Positions 35,201 through 43,376 of a stretch of 64,000 nt of DNA are shown here, piece after piece. Each line of letters starts with the position of its first letter. The first letter of the stretch is position 1. The stretch is from Dreissena polymorpha (taxonomy: Eukaryota > Mollusca > Bivalvia > Myida > Dreissenidae). The stretch spans positions 24,409,809 through 24,473,808 of the forward strand of contig NC_068356.1 in assembly GCF_020536995.1 (NCBI RefSeq), written 5' to 3'. The notes beneath the pieces are model-generated. The model was not told where the DNA came from. It searched no databases and was given only the letters and a program-made list of their open reading frames with translations. Both the position numbers and the translations under genes were made by a program.

Positions 35201-37661
35201 CTCGGATGTCAAAGGTAATAGAATAATAGGATTGCCATGTCTTATATTTACCAATAATTACTACTTAATTGGAAACGTTGATCAGAAGAACGGTATCATC
35301 CGATTCTTATTGAAGGGTGGCCGTAATTCGTGACAGGAACATTTATTCAATTGTGTTTATCTTCAGATTTTCATCTTCGGACAGGAAATAAATCAGCTTG
35401 CATCAGTTTAAATAAATTTACTTTTGTATTTAGACCAAAGCAATTGCATAAGAATAACGATTTATCTTTATCAAATAACGACTTTAGTATTGCGAAGGTT
35501 TTTTTCTCCTGGATCATGACATACGTTTATCTCGATAAAAACAATTCAAGCGGAAAGGTTGTGCTTATGTCGAGATTGAAAACAATTCGCATGTCAGAAA
35601 AAAATATATCCGCGATTTAAGCCTGATGAAACCGTGATTTGTTATATAAATCGGTAAATTTTAGCAGTCGATCAGTGTCGTGATAAACCCACGTGGTTAA
35701 ATGTGCAAGTTAAAAGGGTGACACTGGTGGATGACATATCGGATCGCCTACGATCCTATCAGGATGTGATTGGCCATAGGCATAGTTGCATGTGGCAGGC
35801 ACATGTAGTACAATATATTGTAATGAAATCCTAGCTTAGATGTGTTTAAAACTTTTTGTAAAAAAAAAAACTTTTTTTACAAAACTTATTAAATGAAAAT
35901 TATGAATCATGTGTGTGCGAAAACAACTTATAATGTCCATTTATAACTTAACAGAAAATGATTCAATAACTGATCTGTAATACTAAAAACGCACTAATTA
36001 ATTAATTCATTGTGTGTGTCCCAAAACTTTAACCTTGGTTAAAGTTTGATAACTTTTGCAATATTGAAGATAGCAACTTTATATTTGGCATGCATGTGTA
36101 TCTCACGGAGCTGCACATTTTGAGTGGTGAAAAATCAAGGTCAAGGTCATCTTTTAAGGTCAAAGATCATTGTATTTTCTTTCCTAAAACTTTAACCTTC
36201 ATTAAAATTTGGTCATAACTTTTTGAATATTGAAGATAGAAACTTGATATTTGGCATGCATGTGTATCTCATGGAGCTGCACATCTTGAGTGGTGAAAGG
36301 TCAAGGTCATCATTCAAGGTCAAAGGTCAAATTTATGTCTTCAAAGCGACGCAATAGTGGGCATTGTGTTTCTGACAAACACATCTCTTGTTTCGATTAA
36401 AAAAAGACAACTTTACAAACTCGATTCAAGTGATTTTAATATATTCACCTAGTTAACATATTTATCTGGCATACCGGTACTGAAATAACTGTACAATTTT
36501 GGCATAAGACTAGCATCACGTGAGAGATGCCATACAATAATAGTAAGCGAGAGTGTGTATTTGTTTAATTGTATACAGACCCAAAGAGTTATACACTACC
36601 ATTCAAAATAAACACCAGTAAAAGATGGTATTGTCTTAAACCGTTTGTAACGTAATTTTCATAAGCGGAAATTTCACAGAACGATCTATTAGGCACCCTG
36701 TTTCGGAATCAAATTTAATTCGTGCATTATGATTTGGTCGAAAGGAAAATATGGCATCCATAAAAGCATAAATTTGTATATAGATAAAGGCATTTTAACA
36801 GAGAAGAAACTGCAAAACGTGATGTACACAGTGTATAAAGGAATAGTAGGAGTAACAATTTTATTTTGGAAATAATATGTTTTTGCACAATACCGGATTA
36901 ACTTGAATTACATTAACAGTTTAAACTTCCATTGGTGCCTTACTCTGGAATCGGCTCGATTGTGAAAAAACAACAACATTTAACATTAACACAAACGAAG
37001 CCGACATGTTTAAAAAAAATCAAAACCACATATCGTATCATGCGTTATTGTTGGATTACAAATGTTATTGGTGGATATTTTGGGTAAGCATTGTTAATAA
37101 CTTAATACCGAGGGATGTGATGTTGTTGTTTTTTCAAAAACAATCTAGAACTATATTACAAACATTATTCGAATCGTCCGTTTTATAATCACAACATTAA
37201 ACATATACTGCATATAAAGTAATCAATTATCTGCTACACTTCAAAACCTTTTCGCTTCTCACACCCATCGAAACGCTAACTACGCTACCAAACGACGTTT
37301 TATCTTACAATAATAAATATCAGCATGTAGCGTATTTACCTTCATGGTGCTCCTCGACAACGAACACGTCCACGTGGGTCTGACCCCCGGGCGGCGTCCC
37401 TGCGACCCGTCCCTCCGCCCCTACCTCACCCTGTATCTCGCGAAGTCTCGAGTCCAGCCAGCCGTCTCTAGAGACACCATTGTCCAGTGGTATTTGCTTA
37501 GCGTATATATCATTTTGCAACGTATGTATTTGGTAATGAAGGCTATGTTCTTCGATTGTCGTCTCAGAGGCGTGAAATACGTAAAACGTCAAAATAAAAC
37601 AAAGTAATCCGAATACGATAATGGCCTTTATAGATCGGCTCTTAAATCGAACTATTTTCAT
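20252..37661 (-). CDS. UPF0489 (C5orf22-like) protein with N-terminal membrane anchor, four exons
   Basis: Reading right to left, exons are 37661-37340, 25957-25896, 24917-24795 and 21394-20252; splice phases agree (G|TG codon, then phase 0 twice) and all borders are GT-AG. The product is 549 residues. Residues 13-29 (AIIVFGLLCFILTFYVF) follow a basic start, the pattern of a type II signal anchor. The UPF0489 domain then runs through VDVFVVEEHHEVLPYW, HIDGHSD (130-136), MAGFLNRVIWVWPDW, LLDIDEDF (around 296-300) and LITVARSVRDGYTPRELF, all matching C5orf22 in order. Five N-glycosylation sequons (such as NGT, NNS, NVT) fit a luminal or extracellular domain. HxDxH and DIDED resemble the metal-binding motifs of the arginase/deacetylase fold; this is inference, and the function of the family is unknown to me. 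Intron 1 is 11.4 kb. A possible AATAAA lies about 200 bases after the stop (20049-20044). It is convergent with PGRP-1. Confidence 0.9.
22028..23693. mobile_element. 1.67-kb long-terminal-inverted-repeat element (UPF0489 intron 3)
   Basis: The left arm 22028-22520 and right arm 23213-23693 are inverted copies with moderate divergence. They pair TTAATAAATGAGCCAATGC with GCATTAATAAATGAGCCAAT-type sequence, and ACCGGATGTTTTGAAATTTC with its complement. A motif GTGGCGCTAAGGAC / GTGGCGCC recurs at least five times near the ends in both orientations (22097, 22480, 22500, 23230, 23673 approx.), like clustered subterminal transposase sites. The middle 690 bp has no frame of note. Target duplication not resolved. 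Confidence 0.75.
23700..25890. other. UPF0489 introns 3 and 2, remaining sequence
   Basis: Apart from the exon at 24795-24917 nothing coding is seen. 25605-25650 holds GGTTCAAGCTTGG, similar to a tRNA B box, without a matching A box; it may be a SINE scrap. Confidence 0.45.
25960..27300. other. UPF0489 intron 1, right-hand part near exon 2
   Basis: No gene, clear repeat or RNA seen. Frames at 26070-26327 and 26448-26714 have no recognisable motif and no splice context. Confidence 0.5.
27301..27484. mobile_element. about 180-bp MITE with CCGCGTCATGCGAAAATGGG terminal repeats
   Basis: The left end CCGCGTCATGCGAAAATGGG and the right end CCTATTTTCGCATGACGCGG are inverted over about 28 bp (through GTCTTATG). 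The inner part contains CGGCTAGCGTAG, CTGCGCATC and ACTGCGCAGACAGG. TAG flanks both sides, which may be a 3-bp target duplication. It lies in UPF0489 intron 1. Confidence 0.8.
28040..29050. repeat. about 80-bp direct repeat pair bracketing 0.85 kb, unclassified
   Basis: 28045-28115 and 28970-29042 share AAGCGGATGGAAATTGTCCG-like and GGTTTCACTACATCAC sequence in the same orientation. Between them are short repeats of TTGTGTCTTGTAGTCACACT (28390-28500) and GGGCTTCTTTGCTC (28290, 28345), and a TATAAATAGGCG stretch at about 28905. It could be a tandem duplication or part of an LTR-type fossil; there is not enough to decide. A 61-codon frame at 29081-29266 was not recognised. Confidence 0.4.
29290..30650. 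other. UPF0489 intron 1, no feature seen
   Basis: AT-rich. A 105-codon frame at 29648-29965 has no known motif, unusual composition for a protein and no splice partners, so it is not called. Confidence 0.5.
30664..31066. mobile_element. hAT-like non-autonomous element, 403 bp, 8-bp target duplication
   Basis: Same family as 17899-18635: ends CACATGTGGTTAGC and GCTAACCACCTGTG, with a shared core (TTTCCAGAAAGGAAATTCAT, GCGATGCACC). It is flanked by ATTTAGGC at 30656-30663 and 31067-31074, an exact 8-bp duplication. This copy lacks the inner 330-bp inverted repeat of the other. It lies in UPF0489 intron 1 and encodes no protein. Confidence 0.88.
31075..31714. other. UPF0489 intron 1, no feature seen
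   Basis: Begins with a C-run and A-run (31081-31106). Otherwise plain AT-rich sequence. Confidence 0.5.
31715..35735. repeat. segmental duplication D, copy 2
   Basis: Partner of 10020-13582. It carries the 1985-bp element at 33161-35145 as an insertion, so the duplicated part alone is about 2 kb. 32120-33155 aligns only patchily with copy 1. It lies within UPF0489 intron 1, whereas copy 1 lies outside any gene. Confidence 0.8.
33161..35145. mobile_element. 1985-bp fold-back DNA element, about 700-bp terminal repeats, 5-bp target duplication
   Basis: The outer 42 bp are perfect inverted repeats: CACCCCCGGAAACCCGACAT at the left, ATGTCGGGTTTCCGGGGGTG at the right. Arms continue with high identity to about 33870 and from about 34436; the loop is about 565 bp. 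ATTCA flanks both ends (33156-33160, 35146-35150). Copy 1 of duplication D shows the unoccupied site at about 12525-12540. The loop holds a 75-codon frame with no recognised motif and a short repeat of GTACCCGAG. Five-bp duplications with ends starting CAC recall Transib-type elements, but the rest of the end does not match the usual heptamer, so the family stays open. Confidence 0.9.
35736..36019. other. UPF0489 intron 1, no feature seen
   Basis: AT-rich with two A/T homopolymer runs near 35860-35880. Confidence 0.5.
36020..36395. repeat. interspersed repeat, GGCATGCATGTGTATCTC family
   Basis: Two tandem units of about 165 bp with TTGAAGATAGCAACTT, TTGGCATGCATGTGTATCTC, CTGCACATTTTGAGTGGTGA and AGGTCAAAGG; closes with GTGTTTCTGACAAACACATC. 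Related to 5402-5665 and 47335-48410. Confidence 0.8.
36396..37335. other. UPF0489 intron 1, left-hand part next to exon 1
   Basis: No gene or repeat recognised. Confidence 0.5.
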
Positions 37662-37860
37662 TTTGAAATACGTAGAAATACAACTGTGTCAATTACATCC
37701 ACATTCACTTATATTAACCTTGACGGGTATATATCGTTGACGATCAAACTCCGGGCATGTATATACTTAACGCCAGTCATGTAGCGCACTGGCTAAGTGA
37801 ACCGTACGATTTACATGGTTGAAGAGTTTTGAAGAGGTGGTCTTTCACCGTCTTTGTATA
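37662..37860 (-). promoter_or_regulatory. possible UPF0489 5' UTR and core promoter
   Basis: On the minus strand a TATATA-containing stretch (GATATATACCCG, about 37738-37727) lies 65-75 bases before the ATG at 37661, a plausible TATA position for a short 5' UTR. On the plus strand 37785-37805 reads TAGCGCACTGGCTAAGTG, similar to a tRNA/SINE A box, so a SINE head may lie beside it. There is no transcript support. Confidence 0.3.
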
Positions 37861-39180
37861 ATAGGCTGAACGGCTCTGGCCATAACCAATATTGTTTATT
37901 TCTATGAAAGCAAATGAGAATCGACAGCAAAACGATCAACCAATACATAATTCATTATAAATATGAGCATTAAGCAATAAAACACATCATTGTCAAAACA
38001 TGAATTGTATCTATTATTTATGACTACATCCGGATTAATTCATTCTTCTAATATAGAATACCTGTTAAGGTAAAGATGTTCTTGTGTTATTATTAAGGCA
38101 GTTATTTTTTGTTTTATGATGAGATGCATCCTATGTTAATTCCTACATAAGATACACGCTCTTTACAAATTATTTTTGTCACTGTGTTTAAGTAATACTT
38201 TGGTGATCGTCCGCATCCAACTTAGAGTTTATTGGAGTGTTCTTGAATCTTTAGTACTACATTCTATACAGGTGAACATTATGAAACTGCGATTTTCCTT
38301 TTTGCGCCATTATGGATTACCAGCTTTATGCCAATTGTATAAAAATATTTTCCGTTAATATAGCTTCATCTCCTTGTTGGATGTGTCAGGGGAAGTTTCG
38401 TTATCGTTATAACAAATATCAAAAGGGCATGTTTATATTGTCAAAAAAGTCGATTTCATTATTCAAACACCATTTTTTAAAATAGACTGTGATACTGCAG
38501 TCTAAAAACAGTGACATTCAAATGTAACTCATATGGCCAAATAATATTGAAAGAAGTACAGTTTTTTTTTTTCAACCAATACCTGCCATGAACAATATTT
38601 AAATTAGCTTTTACGTTCATGTTTCCATTAAATTTTTCAAATACATGTCGATTAAAGTAATAATAATTTAACTTTTTTTTTCAAATAAAGAATTGTATGA
38701 TTTCCGTTAAGTATACGATGCTTCCTTTGTGGAAATACAAAACACAAAGTCGAAACGTAACTATGTACTGATAAGATGATATCATGGCTCACCTTGGTAA
38801 AAATGATTTGAGTTGCCTTATCGAGGGAAACAAGATTTTCGAAACGATTTGTCTGTTTATTTTTCTAATTTCTCGTCATAAACGTTTATAAAGCTACGGA
38901 GTTGGAACCATGTATAACTTGGCTTACTGCATTATTTCATGATTACTTAAAATAGATCTACATAATTATAGAAATATTGATTTTACCTAAATGTGTTAGT
39001 GAAATATTTCAATTTTTTACAATTAATCAACAGTCATTAATTCTTAAAAACTACATGTATAGCAGTTTAATTTATAACTTACACTACTTAATAATAATAC
39101 TTTAACATTGGCGAAAATATTGTTTAAAAGTGGTTATTGTAAAAGGCATTTTATCTTTACTCTTATCTGAATACTTAATG
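37861..39180. other. intergenic stretch upstream of UPF0489, no feature seen
   Basis: AT-rich with no credible reading frame or repeat structure. Confidence 0.5.
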
Positions 39181-39225
39181 CCACCGGGGGTTCCAGCTGG
39201 GCGGGCGTGAAACGTCGTTTCACGT

Positions 39226-39973
39226 TTGGCGGGTTTCTTGCTTGCCCAGCAGGGTAGAAGGGAACTTGTCATAAATCTATTGAATTAATTTAGAAGTTTT
39301 GTTTAAGTTTATGACATTTTGCAATAAATGTCCTTTTCACTCAGACTGGTTTTCTGTACATTCTTCGTTACTCCGTCCTAATCCCTTGGTGGTGATAAGT
39401 CGCTATGTAAGTGGAAAGGCGATTCATAAATGAAATTTTATGCACACATAAAAGTTTTTATGAATCGAACTTGGTTCTAAGTTATGTAAAGATGCGGGGC
39501 GGATTGGAATAGGTTGCCTAATGTTGCATAACGCTCAGCCAATCGGGCGCCGGGGTCCGAGTCACGTTACCACGCGCTTAGCGTCCTTTCGCAGACAAAG
39601 CAAAGCGCCCTTCTCTCAGTCTAAGAGAACGCTGTTAGCAGAAAGTTGCTAGAAAAATTATCGTACCTCCATTCCGCCTCCGCTAAATACATTAATATTT
39701 ATGTAATTTTTTTTTTGCTCATTCATAATACCTTCTATGTGTGTTTTTGACTAATGCCTTTTACATTGTCATTTATGCAGTTGTAAATATGCCTTTTATT
39801 ATGTACCTTCAGGTATGCTTTGCCTTTATATGTAATAAGGCGGGTTTTTTGCTTGACCAGCAGGGTAGAAGGGAACTTGTCATAAATCTATTGGATTAAT
39901 TTAGATGTTTTGTTTAAGTTGATGACATTTTGCAATAAATGTCCGTTTCACTCAGACTGGTTTTCTTTACATC
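39226..39973. repeat. 135-bp direct repeats flanking a GC-richer 475-bp segment
   Basis: 39226-39362 and 39839-39973 are about 93 percent alike (GCAGGGTAGAAGGGAACTTG, GACATTTTGCAATAAATGTC). Between them 39490-39690 is GC-rich for this window, with GGGGCGG and a CCAAT box (CAGCCAATCGGGCG). A perfect palindrome GTGAAACGTCGTTTCAC sits just upstream (39207-39223). Both repeats hold AATAAA. This could be a duplicated gene 3' end with a promoter-like island; no protein was recognised. Confidence 0.6.
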
Positions 39974-40079
39974 CTGCCAAGCATGTATGACTGACGTATT
40001 TTATAGTTTATATAAGCAATCTTTGTAGTTTCACAAAATTAAAGCGACAACAGAACTCTCCAAATTATTCAATCGTTTC

Positions 40080-41025
40080 CACAGGCAGCAGTATCATAAA
40101 TTATCCCCCCCCCGGAACCCTACACCCCCCTTCCCCCGAGCTTACCCCAGGGGTTCCAGATTGTTAAATGTACACCTATTGTGTATTGTTTGACTTTTCA
40201 ACAACAAATATTGACAAAAATACACAGTTTGAAAAAATAACCCTCGTATAGGTATTATATATACACAAGGTATGAAACGTACTATATGTCTATTGCTGAA
40301 AGATTGTGGAACACTGAACGTGACCTTTTTCACCGAAAACACACATGTTCCCATGAAGTTGCCGACAAAATGCACCTGGATTCGTTAAAAGACAGTAAAA
40401 GCAACGTGATTACACAACTAACCGATCTCCTGCTCGGCTAATAACTTTAATATTCAATTAAATTTGACTTTCTCGCTATATGTCACTCGGTGTTTCATCT
40501 ACACATGTACACCATTTTAATTTTATAACGCGTCATCTGGTTGGTTGTTCTGATTGTGTTGGCCAATGATATGGCGTTTAAGAACCGAGCATTCGATCGA
40601 CAAAATATGACAGCAAAACACAGACATGTAGCGAGAAAGTCGAATTTAATTGAATATTAAAGTTATTAGCCGAGCAGGAGATCGGTAAGTAGTGTAATCT
40701 CGTTGCTTTTACTGTCTTTTAACGAATCCAGTTGCATTTTGTCGGTAACTGCATGGGAACATGTGTGTTTTCGATTAAAAAGGTCACGTCCAGTGTTCCA
40801 CAATCTTTCAGCAATAGGCATATAGTGCGTTTCATACCTTGTGTATATATAATACCTATACGAGGATTATTTTTTCAAACTATGAATTTTTGTCAATATT
40901 CGTTGTTGAAAAGTCAAACCATACACAATAGGTGTACATTTAACAATATGGAACCCCTGGGGTAAGCTCGGGGGGGGGTAGGGTTCCGGGGGGGGGGGGG
41001 CAAATTTATGATACTGCTGCCTGTG
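40080..41025. mobile_element. 946-bp hAT-like fold-back element, about 400-bp arms, 8-bp target duplication
   Basis: Ends CACAGGCAGCAGTATCATAA and TTATGATACTGCTGCCTGTG are perfect inverted repeats. Flanks ATCGTTTC at 40072-40079 and 41026-41033 form an exact 8-bp duplication. Arms run to about 40485 and from about 40622 and are about 93 percent alike, with C/G runs near each end that differ in length. The arms contain mirror copies of the same 77-codon frame (40142-40375 minus, 40732-40965 plus), explained by the inverted structure. No transposase. Confidence 0.9.
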
Positions 41026-41033
41026 ATCGTTTC

Positions 41034-41970
41034 GCGTTGCAACGCTTTATAATTTTCAGGTTTTTAAATCGTCAAAAGATGCATATAATGGCTACATTAG
41101 ACCATGGTAAATGTTCAGTATTACTGTTTCCTTACAAATATCATAACTAAAACGAAAACGTACGAATCTAAAACAACTTTTTTCAATTTTGTCAATTTAC
41201 CAAAACGTGAAAAGATCCCTTTAATTAACATCTGTTGGTTTGTTTAACAAATGGTTGGTCATTTTTCTATTTGGTCATTGAAGGCCAGTAGCGGGTAAGT
41301 ATATTGTAGGTAGCACCGATCGATGACCGGAAGGCCTTGTGATGATCGTGAGGCAAAACTCTTATGACGGAAAGTAACACAACCTACTGAAGGATTGTTA
41401 CATTAACAGATGTAAACACATAAAAACACCATAAAATGTTTGTTTCTTTTTGCAATGTGCTAATAACATAAACAAGTTGTTTTCATCCATCAATGTCTAT
41501 GGCAATACATTTAAAGATATGCGACACATTAAAGATAAAACATTAGATCAAAAATAATGTTACAATATCGAATCATATGATCAAAGTAGCCTCAATGAAA
41601 CTAATTTAAAAAAGAAACGTTTTGTTTCCATACACTCTTTTCTAAATAAGTTATCATTCCACTAATTTATTAATTGGAATAAAATTGGGTATTCATTTGT
41701 CAGTGGTCAATACTTACTTAAAATAATTTGAATTTAAAAAAAGAACAATCCAACATTTGTTTTAATGAAATTAAGGGACATTCTAAGATATTAATAGTAA
41801 ATTCAAGTTGATGTACTGTCAAAGCGTTTACAAATATTAATTGTCAAATCTACATACTCTTTAGAATATCAAACACTTTATAACAGTTGATCAATAAATT
41901 TTCTAGAATGTTCATAGAAAATATCTTAATTGTACTAGTTGTACATGTATGTCGTAAAGTCAACCTAAAA
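41034..41970. other. intergenic stretch, no feature seen
   Basis: AT-rich; no supported frame or repeat. Confidence 0.5.
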
Positions 41971-41984
41971 ACACACCACCATAT

Positions 41985-42190
41985 GAGCCTTGTTTTGAGA
42001 AAACTGGTCTCAATGCATGTGCGTAAAGTGTCGTCCCAGATTAGCCTGTGCAGTCCGACATTTTCCGTCTAAACTTAATTTTCGGTAAGGAGGGACTTCA
42101 TTGAAACCAAAAAAATACCATAAAAGCGGACTGCACAGGCTAATCTGGGACGACACTTTACGCACATGCATTATGCCCAGTTGTCTCAGA
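41985..42190. mobile_element. 206-bp MITE of the GTCGTCCCAGATTAGCCTG family
   Basis: The left half reads CAATGCATGTGCGTAAAGTG, TCGTCCCAGATTAGCCTGTG; the right half is its complement (CACAGGCTAATCTGGGACGA, CACTTTACGCACATGCATTA). The direct repeat ACACCACCATAT flanks it (41973-41984, 42191-42202), unusually long for a target duplication. Worn relatives lie at 7385-7645 and 11990-12180. Non-autonomous. Confidence 0.85.
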
Positions 42191-42202
42191 ACACCACCAT
42201 AT

Positions 42203-43060
42203 TATCCCTTAGAACAGATTGTAGGTGGCCCTTTAATCTTCAAGATCTCGTGTCAGAAGTTTGTTAAAGCTCTACTATTATGTCCGATGGTAATTTCTTG
42301 AAGATTTGGTTTTCAATCTTCCCCAATAATATTGCTGCCAGTGTATCATTTAAATGGCACTGAAAAAAAGCACATGAATCAGCATATTGCTTTATAAATT
42401 AATAAATGACTTAATTTATAATAGATAACTCGTTGAACACTTACTTAACACATTGTTATATTTAACTTTAACAAACAACAACTTGGAAATGCCTAAGATA
42501 TTAGACTGAGAAGAAAAATGGAAATGTATTCAGAAGCTCATATGATATTTTAGTTATTAAGTGATTAAGTCAACAAGACATTTGCATTCTTGAAATTTGC
42601 ATGTTTATGTCTGATTTCTGTTTATTTTACCAACCTAAAAAAGTCTATGGCAATTTATATCATAAAACATACATCAAAATAATATAACTTTCTTGTAGAG
42701 TATTTGGGAAAATTATTTGTATAATTCCTTTTCACGACTCCTTGATTGACACAGCTTAACATACGACTGAATATTTGAAGTTTGGTTTATACATCATATT
42801 TAAAAGTACACAGTCAACACCAAGTAAAGCTATGGTACCATACGACTGAATATTTGAAGTTTGGTTTATACATCATATTTAAAAGTACACAGTCAACACC
42901 AAGTAAAGCTATGGTTAACGAGTTTTAACATGACCAACACAAATTAACACTATATTTTGTATAATTATTTCCTAAGTTTCCAAATTGATACGAAACAAAC
43001 TCGAAAACTAAACTAACCTGTAAAGCCATGTCTTCGCCGTTTTAATTCACATTTTGCAAT
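42203..43060. other. intergenic stretch upstream of PGRP-2
   Basis: Holds only the 79-bp tandem duplication at 42760-42915. Confidence 0.5.
42760..42915. repeat. exact 79-bp tandem duplication
   Basis: 42760-42838 and 42839-42915 are identical (CATACGACTGAATATTTGAA through AAGTAAAGCTATGGT). It is either a very recent event or an assembly artefact. Confidence 0.95.
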
Positions 43061-43069
43061 ATACCAAAT

Positions 43070-43222
43070 TGTTATGACCTGTTGGAAACAAAACTAGTGC
43101 AAGGTATCTTGTTATCGTCTTGTACGTAAAGACACATGATGACTCTCTGAGCAGAAGATAAGAGGAACTCTGTGTGATCCAAAGGGCTAAATTCGCTTTG
43201 GTTATTCACAGAAGCAAGTCAG
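43070..43222 (+). promoter_or_regulatory. PGRP-2 promoter and 5' UTR exon
   Basis: Carries GACTCTCTGAGCAG then AGATAAG (43156-43162), matching the blocks before PGRP-1 and PGRP-3. The 5' UTR exon ends at 43222 (AGTCAG|GTAAGA); the intron runs to TATATTCAG at 43370. Transcription start not fixed. Confidence 0.6.
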
Positions 43223-43376
43223 GTAAGACATTCGATCATAATAGTTTTTCATGTCAGTCAACGACGTTTATCTATTATTATTAAGACTATTGCTGCCGAG
43301 TTTTGTTATTGATTTAAGTTTAACTTTTTAGCTGCTGTATCAATAATCTACTTACTCAATGTATATTCAGGTGAAA

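Noticed and set aside
40142-40965. Two 77-codon frames with nearly the same protein on opposite strands
   Set aside because: Mirror images on the arms of a fold-back element; no known domain.
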